In this document: piece by piece, positions 10,007-20,989 of the stretch
How the letters are laid out: each line of letters starts with the position of its first letter
Position numbering within the stretch: the stretch's first letter is position 1
From: Chinchilla lanigera
Lineage: Eukaryota > Chordata > Mammalia > Rodentia > Chinchillidae
Direction of reading: 5' to 3'
Assembly: GCF_000276665.1 (NCBI RefSeq)
Contig: NW_004955418.1
Span: 595,211 to 659,210 of the forward strand
Length of the DNA: 64,000 nucleotides
Made by a program: the position numbers and the translations under genes
Notes under the pieces: model-generated
Told to the model about the DNA's origin: nothing
Seen by the model: only the letters and a program-made list of their open reading frames with translations
Database searches by the model: none

Positions 10007-10094
10007 GGGCTGGGGACATAGCTCAGCGGCACAGCACCTTGCATGGCAAGTGCAAGGTCCTGTGTTGGATTCTGGTACCAAAAAAAAAAAAAAA
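10007..10094 (+). repeat. ID SINE with 14-bp target duplication
   Basis: GGGCTGGGGACATAGCTCAG head and poly-A tail. AGATATTTGCAGCA (9993-10006) and AGATATTTGTAGCA (10095-10108) flank it, differing at one base. Confidence 0.95.
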
Positions 10095-10108
10095 AGATAT
10101 TTGTAGCA

Positions 10109-10849
10109 AAGTTGAAGAGGAAGTAGGTAAATTGGAGATTTTTTAGAAGATAGAGCCAAAGGACTTGGTGATTGATTGGATAAGACAGGAGACCAAGGGA
10201 CTTACTGAAAAGGATTGGGTGGCCAAGTATAAAATGATGCCATTAATAACTATAGGGAAATTGGAGTCGGATGTAGGAAGTAATTCTACTGGCTTTGGAT
10301 ATGTGGAGTTTGTGTCTTAGACAGCTAGGAGGAAAGTCTAGTTCCCTCTTTCCTTTCCAGAAGAGCAGTCCTAGCCTAAGTTAGACATCTTTGGGCCAGT
10401 TTCCTGTGGGGCCTAGCAAGGTATAAAATTCTCAAAGACCTCACTAACATTTCTCAGCGCCACATCCATCAAGCATAAAACTCAGGTATTAAAAATTCCC
10501 TGAATCCCCACTGATAGAATAGATTATAGATATACAGTATATTTTTTAAATTGGACACTGGCTCCAGTGGAACAAATTCTTCTGGCTCTTTCAAGCACCA
10601 GACTTCTATAAAGAAACCACTTCTATCCAGCAGCCTCCACTCCTGACCACTTCTGGCTCTTAACTGTCTCCTAAGAGCCCCTCTTCTCCCTTTGGGTTGA
10701 TTTTTAGAAGCGAATGGGACGGTACCCTGTGCAGCCGCCACTGACTACTGGAGAAAGCCTGGAATTTTGGGGACTGGACCCTTCTCCAGCCACCACCTCT
10801 GATCAACTGTCCTCAACGCTGCCACAAGACTCCTCGTAGCTCCAACCCT
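10109..10849. other. Proximal upstream DNA before the CpG island
   Basis: Low in CpG and in repeats. It could hold promoter-proximal elements, but no specific site is strong enough to call. Confidence 0.5.
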
Positions 10850-11360
10850 TTACAAAACGACGAAGCTGGGATCCTCCCCCACCTCTATTTGAATATCCAG
10901 CGCTCCCCAGGCGGTGGCACAGCCGAGCTCGTGGCTCCTCTAGGGGCTGTTTTCTGTAGGGTCTTCCTAGGGAAGGGGACAGCCCAGGAGGCGGAGAGGC
11001 TGGCGCGCCATCCTGGTAGTGGCCACGTCCCTGGTTCCTACAGCCGATGGCTAAAGACAGAGGCACGCCCTGTGTCCCACTCCCACGTTCCTAGGATGCT
11101 GTCAGAAGCCGCCGTCCCTTCTCCGCCCTCTCCTCACGAACTACCTCCACGGTCATGCCAATAAATCCCAAGAGCAAAGGGTAGCGCGATCCTCCCGCGC
11201 ACCCCTGCGGGCTTGAAGGCGATCACTAAAGCAACGCAGCCCCAAGCTTCCCCTGCAGAAGCCGCGCTCCCCACTAGCTCCGGGGGCAGAGGGGGCGCGA
11301 GAGAGCCAGTGGGCGGGCGTCCCATCCTCCGCATCCTCCTCCAAGTGCAGGCGCGCGGGG

Positions 11361-11396
11361 AGGGAGCGCTGCGCTGCGCAGCGCTGCGCATCGCGG
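11361..11396. promoter_or_regulatory. GCGC-rich palindromic motif cluster in the NRG2 promoter
   Basis: The 10-mer GCGCTGCGCA occurs twice in tandem (11371-11390), preceded by another GCGCT. The 16-mer AGCGCTGCGCAGCGCT is a perfect palindrome. The cluster ends in TGCGCATCGCGG, which resembles an NRF1 half-site array with one extra base. It lies about 170-200 bases before the start codon. Binding is inferred only from motif resemblance. Confidence 0.4.
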
Positions 11397-11562
11397 CCCG
11401 CTCACTGCCTGCCCCCTGCCCGAGTGGGGCCACCTCCCTGGGCCGCCGGCGGAGGGCTACGAGGCGCTAACGTAACGCTGTTTCCGGTTTTCCAGCGGGC
11501 TCTGTTTCCCCTCCCAAGGCGGCGGCGGCGGAGCGGCGGAGCCCCCCAAATGGCCTGGCCAG

Positions 11563-12354
11563 ATGCGGCAGGTTTGCTGCTCAGCGCTGCCGCCGCCGCC
11601 GCCACCGCCACCACTGGAGAAGGCTCCGTGCAGCAGCCACAGCGACAGCAGCAACAGAAGCAGCAGGAGCCAGACGAGCAGCAGCAGCGGCGAGAGCGGC
11701 GGCAGCAGCAGCAGCAGGATCAGGAGCAGCAACAGCATCTCCCGTCCCGCTGCGCCCCCGGAGCCGCAGCCGCAGNNNNNNNNNNNNNNNNNNNNNNNNN
11801 NNNNNNNNNNNNNNNNNNNNNNNNNNNNNNNNNNNNNNNNNNNNNNNNNNNNNNNNNNNNNNNNNNNNNNNNNNNCAGCCCCGCAGCCCCGCGAGCCGCC
11901 GCCCGCCCGCGAGCCATAGCCGCCGGCGGCATGAGGCGCGACCCGGCCCCCGGCTTCTCCATGCTGCTCTTCGGTGTGTCGCTCGCCTGCTACTCGCCCA
12001 GCCTCAAGTCGGTGCAGGACCAGGCATACAAGGCGCCGGTGGTGGTGGAGGGCAAGGTCCAGGGGCTGGCTCCGGCCAGCGGCGCCAGCTCCAACAGCAC
12101 CCGCGAGCCGCCCGCCTCGGGTCGAGTGACGCTGGTGAAGGTGCTGGACAAGTGGCCGCTCCGGAGCGGGGGGCTGCAGCGCGAGCAGGTGATCAGCGTG
12201 GGCTCCTGCGCGCCGCTCGAAAGGAACCAGCGCTACATCTTTTTTCTGGAGCCCACGGAGCAGCCCTTAGTCTTTAAGACTGCCTTTGCCCCCCTCGACA
12301 CCAACGGCAAAAACCTCAAGAAGGAGGTGGGCAAGATCCTATGCACTGACTGCG
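11563..12354 (+). CDS. NRG2: Neuregulin 2, first coding exon (partial gene, contains assembly gap)
   Basis: NRG2 is a membrane-anchored growth factor precursor whose shed EGF-like domain activates ErbB3/ErbB4 receptors. This exon encodes only the NRG2-specific N-terminus; the Ig-like, EGF-like and transmembrane segments lie in later exons outside the window. From the ATG at 11563 the protein starts MRQVCCSALP, then has a run of eight Pro, a Ser-rich stretch (about residues 24-60) and PPEPQPQ up to the gap (71 residues). After the gap it resumes SPAAPRAAAR and reaches a second in-frame Met at 11931 (MRRDPAPGFSM), followed by the hydrophobic LLFGVSLACY segment that acts as an internal signal sequence in this family. 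Also visible are an NST glycosylation sequon and the conserved tract through LVKVLDKWPLRSGG, NQRYIFFLEPTEQP and KKEVGKILCTDC. The exon ends one base into a codon (phase 1) at a GTGAGT donor. The start was chosen by similarity to the NRG2 N-terminus as I recall it. Identity is near certain; the gap length is not real (see findings). Confidence 0.96.
11776..11875. other. Assembly gap, 100 N, inside NRG2 exon 1
   Basis: Exactly 100 N replace sequence between the codons for PPEPQPQ and SPAAPRAAAR. A round 100 usually marks a gap of unknown size. The frame before the gap starts a codon at 11776; the frame after needs one base (11876) to finish a codon. The missing length must therefore be 2 modulo 3, and 100 is not. 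Mammalian NRG2 has only a short Gln/Pro/Arg stretch here, so the true missing sequence is probably a few tens of bases or fewer. Confidence 0.97.
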
Positions 12355-12360
12355 GTGAGT
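12355..12360 (+). other. NRG2: Splice donor of NRG2 exon 1
   Basis: The bases GCG|GTGAGT give a perfect consensus 5' splice site directly after the TGC codon of CTDC plus one base. This matches the phase-1 junction before the Ala-Thr-Arg-Pro segment that begins the next NRG2 exon in mammals (recalled family knowledge). The open frame continues past the donor only as intron read-through. Confidence 0.93.
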
Positions 12361-12569
12361 CGCCCCCTCCCTCTGCCGGAGGAAGGGGGGAGGGGCGAGG
12401 TGGTAGAAAATGGGGGTGGGGCGGCGAGGTGCGGCAGGTGCCCAGGCCTGGCAGCGTCCAGTCGCTTGGAGGGGGGCACCCCCAGGCAGGGAGGCTGGCA
12501 CGGGTGTGAGGGGATTGGGGTTGGATAGGAGGGTCAGGCGCAAAGTGTGCCAGGGGCTGGAGGGGGCGG

Positions 12570-15520
12570 GGGAGGCTCCGGCCTGTGCCAGCAGGGATCT
12601 GCGGCTGATGTATGGCATGTGGGGCTGGAAAGCTGCCATCATAGCCCAGTAGCAGAAGGAAAAACGGAGAGGTCCGGGCGGTGCTGGTGCTGTCCTGAGG
12701 CTCAGTGAGTCAGGAGTGACCCTCAGAGGCCTTGTGCGCTCTACTCCCAAGGGCCTGCCTTGCCCAGGCTGGCAGGGTCTGCAGGAGAAGCTGGGCAGAC
12801 TTTCAGACGGTGAAGGCCTCCGCTTACAAGTTCTCCTAGGGAATGATGGCCCCCGCCCCCTCCTTCCTCTCCGAGGCTCGCTGCTCTGCTCATCCACACC
12901 GCTGGCGCAGGCAGAGTTGGACTTTTTCTGCTGTTTTCGGTCCTCCATGTGGCTCCGGGTTTTGTTTTTTGTGGGGGGTTTTTCCTCCATCGTGATTGCC
13001 TACCTTTGCTAGGTGGGTAGTATAGCCTTCTCCTTACCTCCAGGATTGGCAAGCGGTAAGCCTCTTACATCAGTTTCTGGAGGCTCTTACTAGGTCTTTT
13101 GATGATGATGATGATCATGAGGATGAAATAGAGTAACTTCTGCTAAATGCTGTAAGTTCAGCTCTGACATCTTGCTGGCTGGTTGTATTGACTGCATCTC
13201 TTATCCTCACGATGGTGGGAACTGCACAGGAATGCAGGTGATTAGAAACAAAACACTGAAATCTGTAGATCTAGGCACCCCAAAGTGAAAGTCTCCTTCC
13301 TGGGTCCTGTTGGAAGGCAAAGAAATGTCAGTTTAAGAGCTTTTTCTTCATGTCCCTGAATTCAGCACTTACTTCTCAGGAAGGATATTTTAAACAGAAC
13401 TGTCCCCTCCATGAAGTATTCAGTGTTAGTTTGTCTTGTGCCTATTCATACTGGGGCTTCATTTTGCCTCAGCTGAGGCTAAATTTATGGCATTTGGAGT
13501 GACTCTGAGCTATGTAGCCACTGACTTGTGATAGATGTCTTGGACTCTCATAGAAGTTCATATGTTTACCAGTTCACCCACTGAATCTGGGGAGTGTAAA
13601 CAGGCATGAGTCGCAAAATATGTGCAACAGCTCACTGGAAGTTTTGTTGCCCCCATCTTTCTAGATCAATGCCTTTGACTTTTGGAAGCCTCTCTCTCCT
13701 GCTTTTCCAAAAAGAGGCAAATTTTAAGAGTTTAGTTGTGGGAGTACATCCAGGCACTATGTTAAACTGTGTTCATTTTAATAAGAAGAATCTTGGCAGT
13801 GTCTTAATAAGAAGGAAAAAACTTCAGTGATAAGAGCAGTTTATGGCTCTGATATTACTCTAAGGAATATTGTTGACTGCTTTTTAATGTTGATTTTATG
13901 CTCTGAAATGTTTTATGGTGATAAGTTGAGACCAGTTAAGAATTTTAATTTTTTTATTCTATTAAGTATTTTCTCTGAAATCCCTTGGGGAGCTGTGAAA
14001 CTGTACCATGCAGTGGAAATAGGTAGTAAAAACACTTATTGAACCTTATCCAAGGACAGCTTCTGGTTTGGTTTTTGCTAAATTGCTCCTGAATATGCAA
14101 GTTTGCAACTCCACAGATCCCTCACCTAGGTCACTGAGGACCTGCTAGTGATTGTCAGATAATCCCACAGAGGGAGGGGCTTCTTCCTTTGTCCCCCTTC
14201 TATTTGCACCTCTGAACATATGCATTGTCAGTTACACCTTGTTTGCTTTAATTAGCTTCTGATAGCTTAACAGTTGAATGCTGAGACGCTGAAAGATTTG
14301 AGAGTCAGAAATACGGTCTGCTTTTAGGTTATGGCCATCTCATGTTATTAAAATAGCATGTGTAGCACACTTCTCAAAAAGATAAATTTAGGGCTGCAAT
14401 CACTGGTAAAGGGAAGGCCCTCACACATCATAAATTATCAAGGAGCGGGAATACGCATGGCCGTAAATATTTTAGAATGCAAAACAATTGCTTTGAATTG
14501 ATAGTGTAGAGATAAGTGTCTGTTTGGGGAGCTTTACATAAGGAGATTAGAAATTAAAGAGCATATTTCTGAGGGGAGATTTGTGGAACTGGTGATAATA
14601 TGGCAGGAGAATATAAGCTTATTTTCTACTATGTGGTTAAAGAAAACATAGACTGTAATGGTATATTAAATAAGGAAACAAAATCATCCTAACTAACCGC
14701 AACACCTTCCTTGTGCTCAGCAGGAAATAGCTAACAAATTCATTTTCTGTTTTCTATTCTAAAGAAAGCCCTCTGGGCCACAGGGTCATTGAGAACATTT
14801 TCTCCTTGGATCAGACTTACCATTGCAAAATAGGGAAACTGGCACTTGGAACCTGACATCCTGGCCGTTATATTGAGGAACTGAGGTTGAATTGTTACTT
14901 TGTTTTGCCAGCTTCAGCTCTGAGTGTGTCTGGGGTTTAGAGGTTTGGTTCCTAGGGAAGTCATCTGGAAAGATGTGTTTAGGGGTGGAAGGCAAGACTT
15001 TGGGATAATGTACCATCTGTAGGGATACCTTGGTCTTAAAAGTTGATGCATCCCTCAGTAACATCCGTGCAAGAGTCATACTGGACACCTTCTAAAGGTC
15101 CTCATGAGCGACTAATTTCAGTGTGAACTGTGGACTCGAAACTGATGCTCTCCAGTGGGAAATGGTAAAGGGTGGTGTTGCTGGAATAGTGATACCTGCC
15201 TAAGGGGCATTTTTACAGATTTAATGTGTATCATTTATCCAGAAATACTACCTCTGGTGGTAAAGAGTTGAGTAAAATCTGTGCATTTCTGAGAAGGTTG
15301 CATACATGAAGATGTTTTCTTTGCCTCTGTGGAAAGGAGAAGAAAAAGAGTTGGAAAGGCCTCACAGGGATCGACAACTCCATGCCATGCTGTAAAAACA
15401 TCCTATTCTGCAAATAGTCCTGCATTTTAAAAGATGGTTGTATATATTTTGGTATAATTATGCCCTATCTTATTGCTTTCTTATATGCATGTTTTTAAGC
15501 TGTTTCCTTTGTTCAGTAGT
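12570..15520. other. Intronic stretch with no repeat that I can name
   Basis: Nearly 3 kb next to exon 1 without SINE, LTR or recognisable LINE text, apart from a short GATGAT run at 13100-13115. No coding evidence on either strand. Confidence 0.55.
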
Positions 15521-15524
15521 TGCA

Positions 15525-15578
15525 GTATATAACTATATATATATATATATTATAACTATATATATATATATATATATT
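15525..15578. repeat. (TA)n microsatellite
   Basis: Two TATATA runs separated by TTATAAC, i.e. an interrupted dinucleotide array. Confidence 0.95.
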
Positions 15579-16592
15579 TTCCCCTTCCTTTGAGACTTGC
15601 TGATTTTCAGTTTTCCAGTGTATGATATACAGTACTTTGTTGTTAAACACGGACAAGATGTATATCCTGGACAGTTTACATTCCTTCGGATAGTTTTAAG
15701 TGAATTTGGCACCCAGAATCACATATTAGAGGAAGGTGGTTCACAAAATTCAGTATGGCAAAAGCAACTGCATATTTTTTTAAATGCTGTTTATTTAAAG
15801 AATCTTTTCTTCCCCAGCCAGCTGGAAACCCAGCTGTGCTGCAGCTTGAAGATGGGAAAGTGAAACTAGATTAGAAACTGACCAGTCCTGATGGTGAAGA
15901 GGCGGTTTGGTTATAGATTTGGGATTGAATCCTCACCCTAATGTCATTATTTCTTTAGTGGTTCTTTTCCTCTTCAGATTGCTGTTTTAGGCGCAGAAAT
16001 AATATCTTATCTTTGAAATCTTTTTTGTCCTGGCTCTCCTGTCCTCCGGCCCCACTCCCTCCTCCCCAGGGTTCAGTATTGTGCCTGTTTATAGAAGGGC
16101 TCTTCTAAGTGCCTTTTGAATAAAGTCAAGTGAAGTTCCAAAAGAAAGCCTCTAGATTCATGATAAAACAATCTGAACTCTGATCTGAGACACAAAGTAC
16201 TGTGTTGAAAAGCTGAGTTTGATGATAGCCTTTACCTGTCGCTATGGGAACATGTTTTTCCAAAGCAGTCCTTATCAATGAAAGGACTTAAACCACAACG
16301 TGCTTAATCATTGTGCTGATTAGTGTTAATGGGATCTGAGCAGCAGGGGGAATAGTTTTTGCTGAAGAAGTTTCACTTTTTTGTGAGGAGGGTAGGGAGT
16401 GGGGGTAATAGTATCCCAATCCCAATTTAAATAAAAATGAAAAAACTATTTGAATTAACAAAGGGTTTGGGACCTAGTGAGGATGGTATATTAACAGTCT
16501 AGGTGAGTAACTTCCTCTTGACATCCAATCAAAGCAAGTGTGCTTCCTTGTTACTATCCTCTATTATTTAGGACATTTACACTTTATTTCCT

Positions 16593-16736
16593 TTTTTCTT
16601 CTTTTTTCTTTTTTTTGAGACAAGGTCTCACTATGCAGTTCAGGCTGGCCTCAAGCTCACTTTGTAGCCCAGGCTGGTCTCGAACTCGCAGTGATCCTCC
16701 TGCCTCAGCCTCCTGAGTGCTGGGACCGTGCCCAGC
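16593..16736 (-). repeat. B1 SINE, minus strand, internally deleted
   Basis: Complete except that TACAGGCGTGCACCAC is missing between GTGCTGGGA and CCGTGCCCAGC. Target duplication TACACTTTATTTCC / TACACTTTACTTCC at about 16578 and 16737. Confidence 0.93.
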
Positions 16737-17569
16737 TACACTTTACTTCCTAATAGCAGTTATTTTTAAAAATAAAATTGCATTCCTGTTTTTGGATGTG
16801 TAACACATTTACATGGCTCAAAATCCATAGGAATTTGTGGTGAAATGTCCCTCTTACTCTTGTCCTCAGCTACCCAGCTCTAAAGCAATTGTAAAATAAC
16901 TTATTCTTGAAATGTGCATTTCTCTAAAAAACAATGTTTTTCAAAGTAGTCTTCTATTTTTCTTAACAGAGGAAGAATGTTAATTTTGCCATTCAGCCTA
17001 TTTTATCGTAAAATTTTCCCAGGTGATACAATTGTTTTTAATCTCTAGCTCAAGGTCTTGACTATCTAGTTCCTATTGTATCTGAGTCCTTTTTATCTCA
17101 AGCTATCTAATCAAAGGGCTAAGTTGTAACGTTTGGCTAAGAAATGAAAACACTTATTTTTCAGATATTTTACCTGTAAGTCATTTTCCTTAACAAAAAA
17201 TTTCGTGAGTCTTCATTGGGATGCTCAAAGGAGAGATCCAGAGGTTTGTCACTGAGATTTAGGAGCTATCCAAAGGTTTGTCGCTGTTGTCACTGGACAA
17301 CAGCTCCACTCACAAAGCAGTTCATACTTTTTCACAGCCTTGGTAATTTCACAGTAGCATCCATGTGGGAAATCACAACATCTCATAGATAGAAAGAGAA
17401 AACGCTAGAGCGCATGACCGATTAGATTCTCATTAGAAGCCAAAGACCCCAGTTGCAAATGAAGAGTTTGATTTTGACCACACATTGATGTATGATTCCA
17501 GAGGGATTTAGCCCCCTGAAAATTGCTTTGAAATATGCTTATAAGGTGACTGAGTTGAACATAGTGTTT

Positions 17570-17680
17570 TGGGCTGGGGATTTAGCTCAGCAGCACAGTG
17601 CCTGCCCAGCAAGCGCAAGGTCGTGAGTTCAATCCCTGGTACCAGATAAAAACAAAACAAAACAAAAAAACCACCAAAAA
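17570..17680 (+). repeat. ID SINE, young subfamily, 13-bp target duplication
   Basis: GGGCTGGGGATTTAGCTCAG head, GGTACCAG then an A/C-rich tail. GAACATAGTGTTT at 17557-17569 and 17681-17693. Confidence 0.95.
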
Positions 17681-19800
17681 GAACATAGTGTTTAAATTTC
17701 AGAGGATCAGGGAATTGCCATTTGGATAAGTAGGAAAAAAGTAAATGTGCAAATATCTAACCAGCAGGAAGTCTTAACCTTCTAAATCCTGTTGGCTTAG
17801 TGGCATTTGGTAATTCTGAATATTGATTTGGGAAAGGAACGGTGATATCAGTATTAGTGAAGTTTCCTCTGTGCAACCTACGAACTTATTCTTGGGTCTT
17901 CTTTTCAAAGCCCAAAGTGTTGTTAATATAATTTGTACTAAAGGTAAAAGAAATCTACATTCTTCCTCCACCCTCAATTTTAAGTTTGGATGGCTGGATG
18001 TGCGATGAGGATTTTTGTCTTGTTTCTAGCAAATTAAGCTTCTCTGCCCACTTACTTTTTGGGATTTGTACATAGAAATAAATCTACTTTATGAATTTCA
18101 AAAGATGACATGGGGAGCTCTTTAGAAAACTAGGGAAAGTGGATGAATTGACTGTGGAAGTGCTAAATTATGACAAGTTTGAAAAATGACTGTCTTATAT
18201 GAAATTAAACTCTTTTAATAATGATAATGCACACAGGCGAATCTTGCTGAGGTAGAGCACCATGCAAGGCTCTAAGAACTTAAGCAAACACATAGGACAA
18301 TTAAAAAGCATTAGGATGATATGAAGAAGACATTCCATGCCTAGTCAAGGAGCTTTACCAATCTGAGGTCAAAAGACAAATTCACCCTGACTGAGGTGTG
18401 ATCAGCTGTGGTGCTTTCAGTTATTATGAAAGAAGGTGAAATTAAGGAACCTTTTCTCAGGCTGGTTGCTGCAGGGAGAGCACGCCATCTGAGCTCCAGT
18501 CTTCAGGCACATTCCCTTCCCACTCTGTAGAGGCAGTGAGAGCCAAATGGCCTCTCCAGGGACCTTCTCTGGACAGAGGCCTAGCATCTCCAGAGCCTGA
18601 CTGCTGCTAGTTTCTTGAGGATGGGTGGGATGTGATTTAACGTTTCATTTCTCCTTGCAGATGTTCCCAGCATAGCTAAGGCACAGATAGCCTATAGGGT
18701 TTCTGTGTATTAGCACCACAGACCTCTCCCAAGAGGTGATGGTCAGTTTTATTCTCTCCCCAGGAACAGAATCATTCAGGGCTTTCTTTCATTACAGATT
18801 CCTTGCCTATCCATTAGCTCACCTACCCCTTTCCTCCTTGACTTATTTTATAGACTGAGAATCTGTCTTTATCCACTAGGCTGAGATGTTTTACTTAATT
18901 TTGATCTTGATATTGGCGTAATGAAAGGAAGCCAAGATGAGCTAACACCTCTCAGAACTGAATCAATGGAAGGTCAGCACATGACTAAACACCTAAGGCA
19001 GCACATGGAGAAGTCATACATGAGTTGTCAGTGAATGGATCTTGCACACATCACTAATTCTGTTGTGCCAAGTGATGCGATTTGGTATTTCAAAGGCCCT
19101 ATTGTTTAAAAAGCATTTTTACAATTCCATCATTTAGATGTTTTGCCTTAATAAGTATCTGAATGTGTACTTTAGGTAAAGAAATAGGTATTTCAGGGGA
19201 GTTACATCAGACATAGCCCCTACTGTCAGTGAATTTACAACTTAGAAGTGTAAAAGTAGAGCAGTACTTCAGTCTAGATTATGATAAATCCTGTGAGAGG
19301 TGCCCACATGGTGCTTTGGGGAGGAGAAGCATCATAAAGGAAAGAAAGATCCTATCTGGTTAGAGGGTTAGAGAGAATTTCTTGGTGGTGTAATTTGAGA
19401 TGAGAGTCAGAGGCAGATGAGGAGAGAGGGGTTTGAGGAGAAAGAGAGATAATCAACTGATTAAGTCAGTCCCGTGCAGAGTGTGCAGCATTCGCAGGAG
19501 AAGAGGGGCCTATTTGTGGTTGACAAAATAGCAAGGAAAAGGAGAAAAGGGTGAGGAGGCTGGAGAGGTATTTTAGAGTCTTAGTTTCACTAGTTTTGAA
19601 TGCTAGACTGATGAGTTTATTTCTAATTATGCAAGCAGTATTTGAAGTTTTAGGTTAAAAGCAGCTTTTTAATGTTTGGTAGGTACCAGTGAACAGGTCT
19701 TTTACACATTTCTTAACTTTTCCCCTAATGTATCATGTGTTTTGGATGCTATTATAAATGGTATTGTTCACTTAATTTTATTGTCCAGTTCTCTTGCTAG

Positions 19801-20076
19801 TATAATTATCCCTTAGTATCCAAAGGGGGCTGGTTCCAGCATCCATGGCGGATACCAAAATCCATGGATGCTCAGGTCCCTTAAATAAAATGTAGTATTT
19901 GCATATAACTTACACACACAGTCTCCTGTAAACTTTATATCATCTCTCTATTACCCATGATACCTACTACAATGTAAATGCTACATAAATAGTTGTAGTG
20001 TATGTTTAGGGCATAATGACAAGGAAAAAACCCATACCATTTCAGTCCAGATACAGCTATGGTAGGCTTTACTACA
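19801..20076. mobile_element. MER2-like (Tigger-group) DNA transposon remnant
   Basis: GGATACCAAAATCCATGGAT, GTAGTATTTGCATATAACTT and ACAATGTAAATGCTACATAA follow the internal order of the MER2 consensus as I recall it. It is cut by the B1 at 20089. Confidence 0.75.
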
Positions 20077-20088
20077 TAGTACACTATT

Positions 20089-20266
20089 TGGTTTTTTGGG
20101 TTTTTTTTTTTTGTCTTTTTGAGACAGGGTTTCGCTATGCAGTTCAGGCTGGCCTCAAGCCCACTTTGTAGCCCATGCTGGTCTCGAACTTGCAACAATC
20201 CTCCTGCCTCAGCCTCCCAAGTGCTCCCAAGTGCTGGAATTACAGGCGTGCGCCACCACGCCCAGC
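20089..20266 (-). repeat. B1 SINE, minus strand, 12-bp target duplication
   Basis: TAGTACACTATT at 20077-20088 and 20267-20278. The body has a private 9-bp tandem duplication (CAAGTGCTCCCAAGTGCTGG, near 20218). Confidence 0.95.
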
Positions 20267-20349
20267 TAGTACACTATTGATAGATGCAGAACTGAAAGAG
20301 AGCAAGGGCTGGCAGAATATAATGAGACAATTTTTCTTTTGATTTGTTT

Positions 20350-20425
20350 TTGTATTGCTAGAGATCTAACTCAGCCTTACATATGCTAGGCAAATGCTCT
20401 ACACTGAGCTACACCTGAGGCCCTC
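20350..20425 (-). repeat. ID SINE fragment, minus strand
   Basis: ATATGCTAGGCAAATGCTCT then ACACTGAGCTACACCTGAGG read as a diverged ID in reverse. Confidence 0.6.
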
Positions 20426-20801
20426 CTCTTTTTTCTAATGTTGACTTTATACTGTGTGACTTTAACACACTCACTTATTAGTTGCAGTAAACTTTTTTAT
20501 TTTTATTTTTTAAAGAAAATTTTGTGGATTCTTAGAGCATTTCTATGCACAGGATTATGTTGCCAGTAGGGAGAAAAGTTTACTTTTTCCTTTCTAATTG
20601 TTTCATCATTTCTTTCTTTTTTTTTTTTTTTTTTTTTGCCTTTGAACTGGTTAGGACTTTCAAGAACAATGCTGAAAAGATATGATGAGAACAGACATCC
20701 TTTTCTGTTCATGAGGGAAAGCATTTAGACTTTCACTGTTGATTATGATGTCAGCTAATGATTTTTCAAATAGATGCGCTTCCTTTAAAGGAAGTCTGCT
20801 A

Positions 20802-20957
20802 GAGTGGGCTTAGTGGCACATGCTTGTAATCCTAGCACTCAGAGGCTGAAGCAGGAGGATTTCTGTGAGTTTGAGGACACACTGGGCTACAAAGTGAGTT
20901 CAACACCAGCCTGAATTGTATAATGAAACCCTGACTGAAAAAGACAGGGGAAAAAAA
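20802..20957 (+). repeat. B1 SINE with 11-bp target duplication
   Basis: Older B1 (GTGGGCTTAGTGGCACATGC start). GAAGTCTGCTA at 20791-20801 and 20958-20968. Confidence 0.93.
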
Positions 20958-20989
20958 GAAGTCTGCTAAATACAGTGTGGTAAGTAAGC

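Larger units (their letters stand above)
10850..12570 (+). promoter_or_regulatory. NRG2: CpG island spanning the NRG2 promoter, 5' UTR and exon 1
   Basis: CpG density and G+C rise sharply near 10850 and fall after about 12570, in contrast with the AT-rich flanks. The island holds a GC box (GGGCGGG, 11311-11317), a CCAAT motif near 11158, several other CG-rich boxes, and no obvious TATA box near the exon, as expected of a dispersed CpG-island promoter. The transcription start cannot be fixed from sequence; somewhere in 11150-11540 is most likely. No repeat family intrudes into the island. Confidence 0.8.

Noticed and set aside
11475..11495. Splice-acceptor-like TTTCCGGTTTTCCAG before the start codon
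   Set aside because: It resembles an acceptor, with GCTAAC upstream as a possible branch point, but a single match in the CpG island without transcript support is not enough to propose an upstream non-coding exon.
11424..12509. 361-residue ORF across exon 1
   Set aside because: It joins a Gln-rich shadow frame upstream of the gap to the true NRG2 frame downstream only because the N run is 100. NRG2 similarity upstream is in the frame starting at 11563, and the end runs through the splice donor.
12316..12990. 224-residue minus-strand ORF
   Set aside because: Overlaps the exon 1 end and GC-rich intron start; it is an open frame from G+C bias, with no recognisable domain.
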